64,000 bases of DNA. Origin: Hydractinia symbiolongicarpus. Lineage: Eukaryota; Cnidaria; Hydrozoa; Anthoathecata; Hydractiniidae. This document shows, in pieces, positions 1 through 12,348 of the stretch; within the stretch, counting starts at the first letter, position 1; each line of letters opens with the position of its first letter. The stretch covers positions 7,690,001 through 7,754,000 of the forward strand of contig NC_079877.1 of the NCBI RefSeq assembly GCF_029227915.1. The letters are read 5' to 3'. The position numbers and the translations under genes are program-made. The notes beneath the pieces are model-generated. The model had not been told where the DNA came from. It saw only the letters and a list, made by a program, of their open reading frames with translations, and did not search any database.

Positions 1-3000
1 TCTGTTTGAGTTACAACGGTTGCGTCACATATTCGTACCAACATGTATTAACGATGTTTTTCTGATATTACTAGGTTGCATCGCTTCTAACAGTGAAACG
101 ATTGACTGTGGGACTTAATTGAACTAACTTTGGACTTTGACCTTGTAAATGTTATAAGTGAGACAATTGGACTCCAAGAAATAACATTCTTCTTAATTTG
201 GCATGATTGCTGGAACTCAGCGATTACACTGGGCGCTGTGGTAGCGTTTTATTTAAAAATTAAGATAAATAAGTCTTTTTTTACTGTGGGACCAATCCTA
301 GCAGTTATCGCGCGCTGAAGAAATAGAGACAGTTTCAAAAACCACATTTCATTGACTTTTTAACGGTGTCAATCCGTCTGAGTTACAACAGCTGCGTCAC
401 ATATTCGTACCAAAATGTATTTAGTGATTTTCTTCCGATATTACTAAGTTGTATCGCTTTTAACAGTGAAACGATTGACTGTGGGAATTATTTGAACTGA
501 TTCAGGACTTTGACCTTATAAATGTAATAAATGAGCCATTTTGACTAAAAGAAATATCATTCTTCTTAATTTTACATGATTGCTGGAACTCAGCGATTAC
601 ACTGGGCGCTGTGGTAGCGCTTTATTTAAATATTTAGATAAATAAGATTTTCTTACTGTGGGACCAATCCTGGCCGTTAGTACGCGCTGAAGAAATAAAG
701 ACATTCTCAAAAACTACATTTCATTGATTTCTTGGCGTATAATTCCGTTTGAGTTACAACAGTTGCGTCACATAATCGTACCAGCATGTATTTAGTGATT
801 TTCTTCCGATATTACTAAGTTGTATCGCTTTCAACAGAGAATCGATTGACTGTGGGACTTAATTGATCTGATTTTGGGCTTTGTCCTTATAAATGTAATA
901 AATGAGCCATTATGACTAGAATAAATAACATTCTCCGTAATTTGACATGATTGCTGGAACTCAGCGATTACACTATGCGCTGTGGTACCGCTTTGTTTAA
1001 AAGTTAAGATAAATAAGTCATTTATTACGGTGGAAACAATCCTAGCCGTTATCGCACGCTGAAGAAATAGAGACAGTTTCAAAAACTACATTTCATTGAC
1101 TTTCTAACGGTGTCAATTCGTTTGAGTTAAAAAGGTTGCGTCACATAATCGTACCAGCATGTATTTAGTGATTTTCTTCCGATATTACTAAGTTCTATCG
1201 CTTTCAACAGAGAAACGATTGACAGTGAGACTTAATTGAACTGATTTTGGACTTTGACCTTATAAATGTGATAAATGAGTCATTTTGACTACAAGAAATG
1301 ACATTCTTCTCAGTTTGACATGATTGCTGGAACTCAGCGATTACACTGGGCGCTGTGGTAACGGTTTACTTATAAATTGAGATAAATAAGTCATTTTGTA
1401 CTGTGGGACCAATCCTAGCCGTTATCGCGCGCTGAAGAAATAGAGACAGTTTTAAAAACTACATTTCATTGACTTTCTAACGGTGTCAATCCGTTTGAGT
1501 TAAAACAGTTGCGTCACATATTCGTACCAAAATGTATTTAGTGATTTTTTTCGGATATTCCTAAGTTGCATCGCTTTTAACAGTGAAACGATTGACTGTG
1601 GGAATTATTTGAACTGATTCAGGACTGTGACCTTATAAATGTGATAAATGAGGGAAAAGGTCTCCAAGGAATAACATTCTTCTTAATTTAACATGATTGC
1701 TGGAATTCAGCGATTACATTAGGCTCTGTGGTAGCCTTTTTTAAAAAATTTAGATAAATAAGTCATTTTTTACTGTGGGACCAATCCTAGCCGTTAGTTC
1801 GCGCTGAAGAAATAGAGACAGCTTCAAAAAGTACATTTCATTGACTTTCTAACGGTGTCAATCTGTTTGAGTTACAACGGTTGAGTCACATATTCGTACC
1901 AACATGTATTAACGATGTTTTTCTGATATTACTAGGTTGCATCGCTTCTAACAGTGAAACGATTGACTGTGGGACTTAATTGAACTAACTTTGGACTTTG
2001 ACCTTGTAAATGTTATAAGTGAGACAATTGGACTCCAAGAAATAACATTCTTCTTAATTTGGCATGATTGCTGGAACTCGGCGATTACACTGGGCGCTGT
2101 GGAGGCGCTTTATTAAAAAATTAAGATAAATAAGTCTTTTTTTACTGTGGGACCAATCCTAGCCGTTATCGCGCGCTGAAGAAATAGAGACAGTTTTAAA
2201 AACTACATTTCATTGACTTTCTAACGGTGTCAATCCGTTTGAGTTAAAACGGTTGCGTCACATATTCGTACCAACATGTATTTAGTGATTTCCTTCCGAT
2301 AATACTAAGTTGTATCGCTTTCAACAGTGAAACGATTGCCTGTGGGACTTAGTTGAACTGATTTTAGACTTTGACCTTATAAATGTGATAAATGAGTCAT
2401 TTTGACTACTAGAAATGACATTCTTCTTAGTTTGACATGATTGATGGAACTCACCGATTACACTGGGCGCTGTGGTAACGCTTTATTAAAAAATTTAGAT
2501 AAATAAGTCATTTTGTACTGTGGGACCAATCCTAGCCGTTATCGCGCGCTGAAGAAATAGAGACAGTTTTAAAAACTGCATTTCATTGACTTTCTAACGG
2601 TGTCAATCCGTTTGAGTTACAACGGTTGCGACACATAATCGTACCAACATGTATTTACTGATTTTCTTCCGATATTACTAAGATGTATCGCTTTCAACAG
2701 TGAAACGATTGACTGCGGGACTTAGTTGAACTGATTTTGGACTTTGACCTTATAAATGTGATTAATGCGCCAATTGGTATCCAAGGAATAACATTCTTCT
2801 TAATTTGACATGATTGCTGGAATTCAGCGGTTACAATAGGCTCTGCGGTAGCGCTTTATTTAAAAATTTAGATAAATAAGGATTTCTTACTGTGTGACCA
2901 ATCCTGGCCGTTACCATGCGTTGAAGAAATAAAGACATTCTCAAGAACTACATTTCATTGATTTCTTGGTGGTATAATTCTGTTTGAGTTACAACGGTTG

Positions 3001-3639
3001 CGTCACATATTCGTACCAACATGTATTTAGCGAAAGTATTCGGATATTACTAGGTTGCATCGCATTTAACTGTGAAACGTTTGACTGTGCGACTTAATTG
3101 AACTGATTTTGAACTTTGACCTTATAAATGTTATAAGTGAGACAATTGGACACCAAGAAATACCATTCTTCTTAATTTGACATGATTGGTGGAACTAAGC
3201 GTATACACTGGACCCTGTGGTAGCGATTCATTTAAAAATTTAGATAAATAAGTCATTTTTACTGTGGGACCAATCCTAGCCGTTAGCGCGCGCTGAAGAT
3301 ATAGAGATAGTTTCAAAAACTCCATTTCATTGACTTTCTAACGGTGTCAATCCGTTTGAGTTAGAACGGTTGCGTCACACAATCGTACCAACATGTATTT
3401 AGTGATTTTCTTCCGATATTACTAAGTTGTATCGCTTTCAACAGAGAAACGATTGACTGTGGGACTTAATTGAACTGATTTTGGACTTTGACCTTATAAA
3501 TGTAATAAATGAGCCATTTTGACTAGAAGAAATAACATTCTCCGTAATTTGACATGGTTGATGGAACTCACGGATTACACTGGGCGCCGTGGTAACGGTT
3601 TATTTATAAATTGAGATAAATAAGTCATTTTGTACTGTA
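1..3639 (+). repeat. Irregular satellite segment at the window start
   Basis: About ten monomers of different types (delta, gamma, alpha, alpha, gamma, delta and others) with no tandem HOR inside the segment. Its parts recur to the right. Positions 1 to about 755 match about 4095-4848 at a shift of 4094 bp with only a few differences. About 1,460-2,100 matches 3,694-4,330 at a shift of 2234 bp. About 2,270-3,640 matches the blocks near 9.7 and 12.3 kb. Short minus-strand open frames at 831-1082 and 3131-3325 are repeat shadows. Confidence 0.8.
34..405 (+). repeat. Representative monomer (372 bp), delta variant, internal map
   Basis: This unit shows the parts found in all copies. Positions 34-55 hold the landmark and ACATGT. 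Next come a variable block (about 50-70), AAACGATTGACTGTGGGACT near 97-115, and TTTGACCTTGTAAATG near 136-151. TTGCTGGAACTCAGCGATTA lies near 207-226. An A/T-rich stretch (about 246-280) is followed by ACTGTGGGACCAATCC near 283-298, TCGCGCGCTGAAG near 308-320, TTTCATTGAC near 347-356, and the conserved block leading into the next landmark. Composition is C 66 and G 72 of 372 bases (37.1% G+C) with 13 CpG. ACTGTGGGAC occurs twice, 178 bp apart. I see no intron-like, tRNA-like or coding structure. Confidence 0.9.
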
Positions 3640-6244
3640 GGACCAATCCTAGCCGTTATCGCGCGCTGAAGAAATAGAGACAGTTTCAGAAACTACATTT
3701 CATTGACTTTCTAACGGTGTCAATCCGTTTGAGTTAAAACAGTTGCGTCACATATTCGTACCAAAATATATTTAGTGATTTTTTTCGGATATTCCTAAGT
3801 TGCATCGCTTTTAACAGTGGAACGATTGACTGTGGGAATTATTTGAACTGATTCAGGACTGTGACCTTATAAATGTGATAAATGAGGGAAAAGGTCTCCA
3901 AGGAATAACATTCTTCTTAATTTAACATGATTGCTGGAATTCAGCGATTACATTAGGCTCTGTGGTAGCTTTTTTAAAAAATTTAGATAAATAAGTCATT
4001 TTTTACTGTGGGACCAATCCTAGCCGTTAGTTCGCGCTGAAGAAATAGAGACAGCTTCAAAAAGTACATTTCATTGACTTTCTAACGGTGTCAATCTGTT
4101 TGAGTTACAACGGTTGCGTCACATATTCGTACCAACATGTATTAACGATGTTTTTCTGATATTACTAGGTTGCATCGCTTCTAACAGTGAAACGATTGAC
4201 TGTGGGACTTAATTGAACTAACTTTGGACTTTGACCTTGTAAATGTTATAAGTGAGACAATTGGACTCCAAGAAATAACATTCTTCTTAATTTGGCATGA
4301 TTGCTGGAACTCAGCGATTACACTGGGCGCTGTGGTAGCGTTTTATTTAAAAATTAAGATAAATAAGTCTTTTTTTACTGTGGAACCAATCCTAGCAGTT
4401 ATCGCGCGCTGAAGAAATAGAGACAGTTTCAAAAACCACATTTCATTGACTTTTTAACGGTGTCAATCCGTCTGAGTTACAACAGCTGCGTCACATACTC
4501 GTACCAAAATGTATTTAGTGATTTTCTTCCGATATTACTAAGTTGTATCGCTTTTAACAGTGAAACGATTGACTGTGGGAATTATTTGAACTGATTCAGG
4601 ACTTTGACCTTATAAATGTAATAAATGAGCCATTTTGACTAAAAAAATATCATTCTTCTTAATTTTACATGATTGCTGGAACTCAGCGATTACACTGGGC
4701 GCTGTGGTAGCGCTTTATTTAAATATTTAGATAAATAAGATTTTCTTACTGTGGGACCAATCCTGGCCGTTAGCACGCGCTGAAGAAATAAAGACATTCT
4801 CAAAAACTACATTTCATTGATTTCTTAGCGTATAATTCCGTTTGAGTTACAACGGTTGCGTCACATATTCGTACCAACATGTATTTAGCGAAAGTATTCG
4901 GATATTACTAGGTTGCATCGCTTTTAACTGTGAAACGTTTGACTGTGCGACTTAATTGAACTGCTTTTGGATTTTGACCTTATAAATGTTGTAAGTGAGA
5001 CAATTGCACTCCAAGAAATAACATTCTTCTTAATTTGACATAATTGCTGGAACTCAGCGATTACACTGGGCGCTGTGGTAGCGCTTTATTTAAAAATTAA
5101 GATGAATAAGTCATTTTTTACTGTAGAAGCAATCCTAGCCGTTAGTTTGCGCTGAAGAAGTAGAGACAGTTTCTAAAACTACATTTCATTGACTTTCTAA
5201 CGGTGTCAATCCGTTTGAGTTAGAACGGTTGCGCCACATAATCGTACCAGCATGTATTTAGTGATTTTCTTCCGATATTACTAAGTTGTATCGCTTTCAA
5301 CAGTGAAACGATTGACTGTGGGACTTAGTTGAACTAATTTTGGACTTTGACCTTATAAATGTGATAAATGAGTCATTTTGACTACAAGAAATGACATTCT
5401 TCTTAGTTTGACATGATTGCTGGAACTCAGCGATTACACTGGGCGCTGTGGTAACGCTTTATTTAAAAATTAAGATAAATAAGTCATTTTGTACTGTGGG
5501 ACCAATCCTAGCCGTTATCGCGCGCTGAAGAAATAGAGACAGTTTCAAAAACTACATTTCATTGACTTTCTAACGGTGTCAATCCGTTTGAGTTAGAACG
5601 GCTGTGTCACATAATCGTACCAGCATGTATTTAGTGATTTTCTTCCGATATTACTAAGTTGCATCGCTTTCAACAGAGAAACGAATGACTGTGGGAATTA
5701 ATTGAACTGATTTTGGGCTTTGACCTTATAAATGTAATAAATGAGCCATTATGACTAGAAGAAATAACATTCTCCTTAATTTGACATGATTGCTGGAACT
5801 CAGCGATTACACTGGGCGCTGTGGTAGCGCTTTGTTTAAAAGTTAAGATAAATAATTCATTTATTACTGTGGAAACAATCCTAGCCGTTATCGCACGCTG
5901 AAGAAATAGAGACAGTTTCAAAAACTACATTTCATTGACTTTCTAACGGTGTCAATCCTTTTGAGTTAGAACGGTTGCGTCACATAATCGTACCAGCATG
6001 TATTTAGTGATTTTCTTCCGATATTACTAAGTTGTATCGCTTTCAACAGTGAAACGATTGACTGTGGGACTTAGTTGAACTGATTTTGGACTTTGACCTT
6101 ATAAATGTGATAAATGAGTCATTTTGACTACAAGAAATGACATTCTTCTTAGTTTGACATGATTGCTGGAACTCAGCGATTACACTGGGCGCTGTGGTAA
6201 CGCTTTATTTAAAAATTAAGATAAATAAGTCATTTTTTACTGTG
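3640..6244 (+). repeat. HOR 7-mer (2605 bp), copy A
   Basis: This block of seven monomers (landmarks 3757, 4128, 4500, 4870, 5243, 5616, 5989) is followed directly by a second copy. The left edge is set by mismatches at 3632 and 3639 against 6237 and 6244; identity starts at 3640. Unusual bases are shared at the same offset: TTCAGAAAC at 3686, CCAAAATATATTTAG at 3761, and the seven-A run that shortens unit 4500 to 370 bp. I noticed no mismatch with copy B. Confidence 0.92.
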
Positions 6245-8849
6245 GGACCAATCCTAGCCGTTATCGCGCGCTGAAGAAATAGAGACAGTTTCAGAAACTA
6301 CATTTCATTGACTTTCTAACGGTGTCAATCCGTTTGAGTTAAAACAGTTGCGTCACATATTCGTACCAAAATATATTTAGTGATTTTTTTCGGATATTCC
6401 TAAGTTGCATCGCTTTTAACAGTGGAACGATTGACTGTGGGAATTATTTGAACTGATTCAGGACTGTGACCTTATAAATGTGATAAATGAGGGAAAAGGT
6501 CTCCAAGGAATAACATTCTTCTTAATTTAACATGATTGCTGGAATTCAGCGATTACATTAGGCTCTGTGGTAGCTTTTTTAAAAAATTTAGATAAATAAG
6601 TCATTTTTTACTGTGGGACCAATCCTAGCCGTTAGTTCGCGCTGAAGAAATAGAGACAGCTTCAAAAAGTACATTTCATTGACTTTCTAACGGTGTCAAT
6701 CTGTTTGAGTTACAACGGTTGCGTCACATATTCGTACCAACATGTATTAACGATGTTTTTCTGATATTACTAGGTTGCATCGCTTCTAACAGTGAAACGA
6801 TTGACTGTGGGACTTAATTGAACTAACTTTGGACTTTGACCTTGTAAATGTTATAAGTGAGACAATTGGACTCCAAGAAATAACATTCTTCTTAATTTGG
6901 CATGATTGCTGGAACTCAGCGATTACACTGGGCGCTGTGGTAGCGTTTTATTTAAAAATTAAGATAAATAAGTCTTTTTTTACTGTGGAACCAATCCTAG
7001 CAGTTATCGCGCGCTGAAGAAATAGAGACAGTTTCAAAAACCACATTTCATTGACTTTTTAACGGTGTCAATCCGTCTGAGTTACAACAGCTGCGTCACA
7101 TACTCGTACCAAAATGTATTTAGTGATTTTCTTCCGATATTACTAAGTTGTATCGCTTTTAACAGTGAAACGATTGACTGTGGGAATTATTTGAACTGAT
7201 TCAGGACTTTGACCTTATAAATGTAATAAATGAGCCATTTTGACTAAAAAAATATCATTCTTCTTAATTTTACATGATTGCTGGAACTCAGCGATTACAC
7301 TGGGCGCTGTGGTAGCGCTTTATTTAAATATTTAGATAAATAAGATTTTCTTACTGTGGGACCAATCCTGGCCGTTAGCACGCGCTGAAGAAATAAAGAC
7401 ATTCTCAAAAACTACATTTCATTGATTTCTTAGCGTATAATTCCGTTTGAGTTACAACGGTTGCGTCACATATTCGTACCAACATGTATTTAGCGAAAGT
7501 ATTCGGATATTACTAGGTTGCATCGCTTTTAACTGTGAAACGTTTGACTGTGCGACTTAATTGAACTGCTTTTGGATTTTGACCTTATAAATGTTGTAAG
7601 TGAGACAATTGCACTCCAAGAAATAACATTCTTCTTAATTTGACATAATTGCTGGAACTCAGCGATTACACTGGGCGCTGTGGTAGCGCTTTATTTAAAA
7701 ATTAAGATGAATAAGTCATTTTTTACTGTAGAAGCAATCCTAGCCGTTAGTTTGCGCTGAAGAAGTAGAGACAGTTTCTAAAACTACATTTCATTGACTT
7801 TCTAACGGTGTCAATCCGTTTGAGTTAGAACGGTTGCGCCACATAATCGTACCAGCATGTATTTAGTGATTTTCTTCCGATATTACTAAGTTGTATCGCT
7901 TTCAACAGTGAAACGATTGACTGTGGGACTTAGTTGAACTAATTTTGGACTTTGACCTTATAAATGTGATAAATGAGTCATTTTGACTACAAGAAATGAC
8001 ATTCTTCTTAGTTTGACATGATTGCTGGAACTCAGCGATTACACTGGGCGCTGTGGTAACGCTTTATTTAAAAATTAAGATAAATAAGTCATTTTGTACT
8101 GTGGGACCAATCCTAGCCGTTATCGCGCGCTGAAGAAATAGAGACAGTTTCAAAAACTACATTTCATTGACTTTCTAACGGTGTCAATCCGTTTGAGTTA
8201 GAACGGCTGTGTCACATAATCGTACCAGCATGTATTTAGTGATTTTCTTCCGATATTACTAAGTTGCATCGCTTTCAACAGAGAAACGAATGACTGTGGG
8301 AATTAATTGAACTGATTTTGGGCTTTGACCTTATAAATGTAATAAATGAGCCATTATGACTAGAAGAAATAACATTCTCCTTAATTTGACATGATTGCTG
8401 GAACTCAGCGATTACACTGGGCGCTGTGGTAGCGCTTTGTTTAAAAGTTAAGATAAATAATTCATTTATTACTGTGGAAACAATCCTAGCCGTTATCGCA
8501 CGCTGAAGAAATAGAGACAGTTTCAAAAACTACATTTCATTGACTTTCTAACGGTGTCAATCCTTTTGAGTTAGAACGGTTGCGTCACATAATCGTACCA
8601 GCATGTATTTAGTGATTTTCTTCCGATATTACTAAGTTGTATCGCTTTCAACAGTGAAACGATTGACTGTGGGACTTAGTTGAACTGATTTTGGACTTTG
8701 ACCTTATAAATGTGATAAATGAGTCATTTTGACTACAAGAAATGACATTCTTCTTAGTTTGACATGATTGCTGGAACTCAGCGATTACACTGGGCGCTGT
8801 GGTAACGCTTTATTTAAAAATTAAGATAAATAAGTCATTTTTTACTGTG
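6245..8849 (+). repeat. HOR 7-mer (2605 bp), copy B
   Basis: Second copy, landmarks 6362, 6733, 7105, 7475, 7848, 8221, 8594, each exactly 2605 bp after its partner. Identity continues to 8898, where 8899 (A) differs from 6294 (G). The exchange that made the pair therefore lies between offsets 3640 and 3688, in the conserved CCAATCCTAGCCGTTA region. Identity this high implies a very recent duplication or an assembly artefact. Confidence 0.92.
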
Positions 8850-9739
8850 GGACCAATCCTAGCCGTTATCGCGCGCTGAAGAAATAGAGACAGTTTCAAA
8901 AACTACATTTCATTGACTTTCTAACGGTGTCAATCCGTTTGAGTTAGAACGGTTGCGTCACATAATCGTACCAGCATGTATTTAGTGATTTTCTTCCGAT
9001 ATTACTAAGTTGCATAGCTTTCAACAGAGAAACGAATGACTGTGGGAATTAATTGAACTGATTTTGGGCTTTGACCTTATAAATGTAATAAATGAGCCAT
9101 TATGACTAGAAGAAATAACATTCTCCTTAATTTGACATGATTGCTAAAACTCAGCGATTACACTATGCGCTGTGGTAGCGCTTTGTTTAAAAGTTAAGAT
9201 AAATAAGTCATTTATTACTGTGGAAACAATCCTAGCCGTTATCGCACGCTGAAGAAATAGAGACAGTTTCAAAAAGTACATTTCATTGACTTTCTAACAG
9301 TGTCAATCCGTTTGAATTAAAACGGTTGTGTCACATATTCGTACCAACATGTATTTAGTGATTTCCTTCCGATAATACTAAGTTGTATCGCTTTCAACAG
9401 TGAAACGATTGACTGTGGGACTTAGTTGAACTGATTTTAGACTTTGACCTTATAAATGTGATAAATGAGTCACTTTGACTACAAGAAATGACATTCTTTT
9501 TAGTTTGACATGATTGATGGAACTCACCGATTACACTGGGCGCTGTGATAACGCTTTATTTAAAAATTTAGATAAATAAGTCATTTTGTACTGTGGGACC
9601 AATCCTAGCCGTTATCGCGCGCTGAAGAAATAGAGACAGTTTTAAAAACTACATTTCATTGACTTTCTAACGGTGTCAATCCGTTTGAGTTAAAACGGTT
9701 GCGTCACATATTCGTACCAACATGTATTTAGTGATTTCC
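8850..9739 (+). repeat. Satellite monomers between HOR blocks
   Basis: Units at 8967 and 9340. Unit 8967 (alpha) has the variant TTGCATAGCTTT, also present in unit 11949 eight monomers away (2982 bp). Unit 9340 begins the GTGATTTCCTTCCGATAATA type that continues at 9713. No tandem HOR here and nothing other than satellite. Confidence 0.75.
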
Positions 9740-11277
9740 TTTCGATAATACTAAGTTGTATCGCTTTCAACAGTGAAACGATTGACTGTGGGACTTAGTT
9801 AAACTGATTTTAGACTTTGACCTTATAAATGTGATAAATGAGTCATTTTGACTACAAGAAATGACATTCTTCTTAGTTTGACATGATTGATGGAACTCAC
9901 CGATTACACTGGGCGCTGTGGTAACGCTTTATTAAAAAATTTAGATTAATAAGTCATTTTGTACTGTGGGACCAATCCTAGCCGTTATCGCGCGCTGAAG
10001 AAATAGAGACAGTTTTAAAAACTACATTTCATTGACTTTCTAACGGTGTCAATCCGTTTGAGTTACAACGGTTGCGACACATAATCGTACCAACATGTAT
10101 TTACTGATTTTCTTCCGATATTACTAAGATGTATCGCTTTCAACAGTGAAACGATTGACTGCGGGACTTAGTTGAACTGATTTTGGACTTTGACCTTATA
10201 AATGTGATTAATGCGCCAATTGGTCACCAAGGAATAACATTCTTCTTAATTTGACATGATTGCTGGAATTCAGCGGTTACAATAGGCTCTGCGGTAGCGC
10301 TTTATTTAAAAATTTAGATAAATAAGATTTTCTTACTGTGGGACCAATCCTGGCCGTTACCATGCGCTGAAGAAAAAAAGACATTCTCAAGAACTACATT
10401 TCATTGATTTCTTGGTGGTATAATTCCGCTTGAGTTACAACGGTTGCGTCACATATTCGTACCAACATGTATTTAGCGAAAGTATTCGGATATTACTAGG
10501 TTGCATCGCTTTTAGCTGTGAAACGTTTGACTGTGCGACTTAATTGAACTGATTTTGAACTTTGACCTTATAAATGTTATAAGTGAGACAATTGGACACC
10601 AAGAAATACCATTCTTCTTAATTTGACATGATTGGTGGAACTAAGCGAATACACTGGACCCTGTGGTAGCGATTCATTTAAAAATTTAGATAAATAAGTC
10701 ATATTTACTGTGGGACCAATCCTAGCCGTTAGCGCGCGCTGAAGATATAGAGATAGTTTCAAAAACTCCATTTCATTGACTTTCTAACGGTGTCAATCCG
10801 TTTGAGTTAGAACGGTTGCGTCACATAATCGTACCAACATGTATTTAGTGATTTTCTTCCGATATTACTAAGTTGTATCGCTTTCAACAGAGAAACGATT
10901 GACTGTGGGACTTAATTGAACTGATTTTGGACTTTGACCTTATAAATGTAATAAATGAGCCTTTTTGACTAGAAGAATTAACATTTTCCTTAATTTGACA
11001 TGATTGATGGAACTCACCGATTACACTGGGCGCTGTGGTAACGGTTTATTTATAAATTGAGATAAATAAGTCATTTTGTACTGTGGGACCAATCCTAGCC
11101 GTTATCGCGCACTGAAGAAATAGAGACAGTTTCAAAAACTACATTTCATTGACTTTCTAACGGTGTCAATCCGTTTGAGTTAAAACAGTTGCGTCACATA
11201 TTCGTACCAAAATGTATTTAGTGATTTTTTTCGGATATTCCTAAGTTGCATCGCTTTTAATAGTGAAACGATTGACA
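9740..11277 (+). repeat. Four-to-five-monomer block, copy 2 of 3
   Basis: Landmarks 9713, 10086, 10458, 10830, 11203. The same order (CCTTCCGATAATA unit, ATTTACTGATTTTC unit with GACTGCGGGACTT, beta unit, GTAACGGTTTATTTATAAATT unit, gamma unit) occurs 7446 bp earlier (2267-3757) and 2609 bp later (12322-13812). Shared rare variants include TTGCGACACA in unit 10086 and GGACACCAAGAAATACC in the beta unit. The match to the next copy ends near 11277, where GACAGTGAGACTT faces GACTGTGGGAATT. Confidence 0.82.
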
Positions 11278-12348
11278 GTGAGACTTAATTGAACTGATTT
11301 TGGACTTTGACCTTATAAATGTGATAAATGAGTCATTTTGACTACAAGAAATGACATTCTTCTTAGTTTGACATGATTGCTGGAACTCAGCGATTACACT
11401 GGGCGCTGTGGAAACGCTTTATTTAAAAATTAAGATAAATAAGTCATTTTGTACTGTGGGACCAATCTTAGCCGTTTTAGCGCGCTGAAGAAATAGAGAC
11501 AGTTTCAAAAACTACATTTCATTGACTTTCTAACGGTGTCAATCCGTTTGAGTTAGAACGGTTGCGTCACATAATCGTACCAGCATGTATTTAGTGATTT
11601 TCTTCCGATATTACTAAGTTGTATCGCTTTCAACAGTGAAACGATTGACTGTGGGACTTAGTTGAACTGATTTTGGACTTTGACCTTATAAATGTGATAA
11701 ATGAGTCATTTTGACTACAAGAAATGACATTCTTCTTAGTTTGACATGATTGCTGGAACTCAACGATTACACTGGGCGCTGTGGTAACGCTTTATTTAAA
11801 AATTAAGATAAATAAGTCATTTTGTACTGTGGGACCAATCCTAGCCGTTATCGCGCGCTGAAGAAATAGAGACAGTTTCAAAAACTACATTTCATTGACT
11901 TTCTAACGGTGTCAATCCGTTTGAGTTAGAACGGTTGCGTCACATAATCGTACCAGCATGTATTTAGTGATTTTCTTCCGATATTACTAAGTTGCATAGC
12001 TTTCAACAGAGAAACGAATGACTGTGGGAATTAATTGAACTGATTTTGGGCTTTGACCTTATAAATGTAATAAATGAGCCATAATGACTAGAAGAAATAA
12101 CATTCTCCTTAATTTGACATGATTGCTGGAACTCAGCGATTACACTGGGCGCTGTGGTAGCGCTTTGTTTAAAAGTTAAGATAAATAAGTCATTTATTAC
12201 TGTGGAAACAATCCTAGCCGTTATCGCACGCTGAAGAAATAGAGACAGTTTCAAAAACTACATTTCATTGACTTTCTAACGGTGTCAATCCGTTTGAGTT
12301 AGAACGGTTGCGTCACATAATCGTACCAGCATGTATTTAGTGATTTTC
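11278..12348 (+). repeat. Alpha monomers between block copies
   Basis: Units 11576 and 11949 are alpha types resembling 8594 and 8967 at 2982 bp (eight monomers). Unit 12322 has an alpha start (CCAGCATG) but then CCGATAATACTAAG from the CCTTCC type, so it is a chimera near 12340-12360. Confidence 0.75.

Noticed and set aside
29-50. CENP-B box-like sequence ATTCGTACCAACATG
   Set aside because: TTCG and the A nine bases into the motif match the box, but the essential CGGG is replaced by ATGT in all units I checked. It does not qualify as a CENP-B box.
130-318. 62-64-codon plus-strand open frames (also 4224, 6829, 31808, 32181)
   Set aside because: The first three sit in delta monomers and open with TTG; identical copies arise from HOR duplication. 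No signal of a real gene.
5670-5921. Recurrent 83-codon minus-strand open frames (also near 831, 8275, 12003, 29535, 33263-42832, 47798-50286)
   Set aside because: They are the same frame in repeated monomers, mostly opening with TTG and not ATG. They vary freely at the amino-acid level between copies, are broken in most monomers, and resemble no protein I know. They follow from the satellite repeat.
10577-10771. 64-codon minus-strand open frames with an ATG start (also 3131, 13186, 16161, 19884, 30346, 36681, 38545)
   Set aside because: The ATG comes from the CTCCATTTC variant of beta-linked tails. The frame is confined to one monomer type and has no promoter, no codon bias and no recognisable domain.
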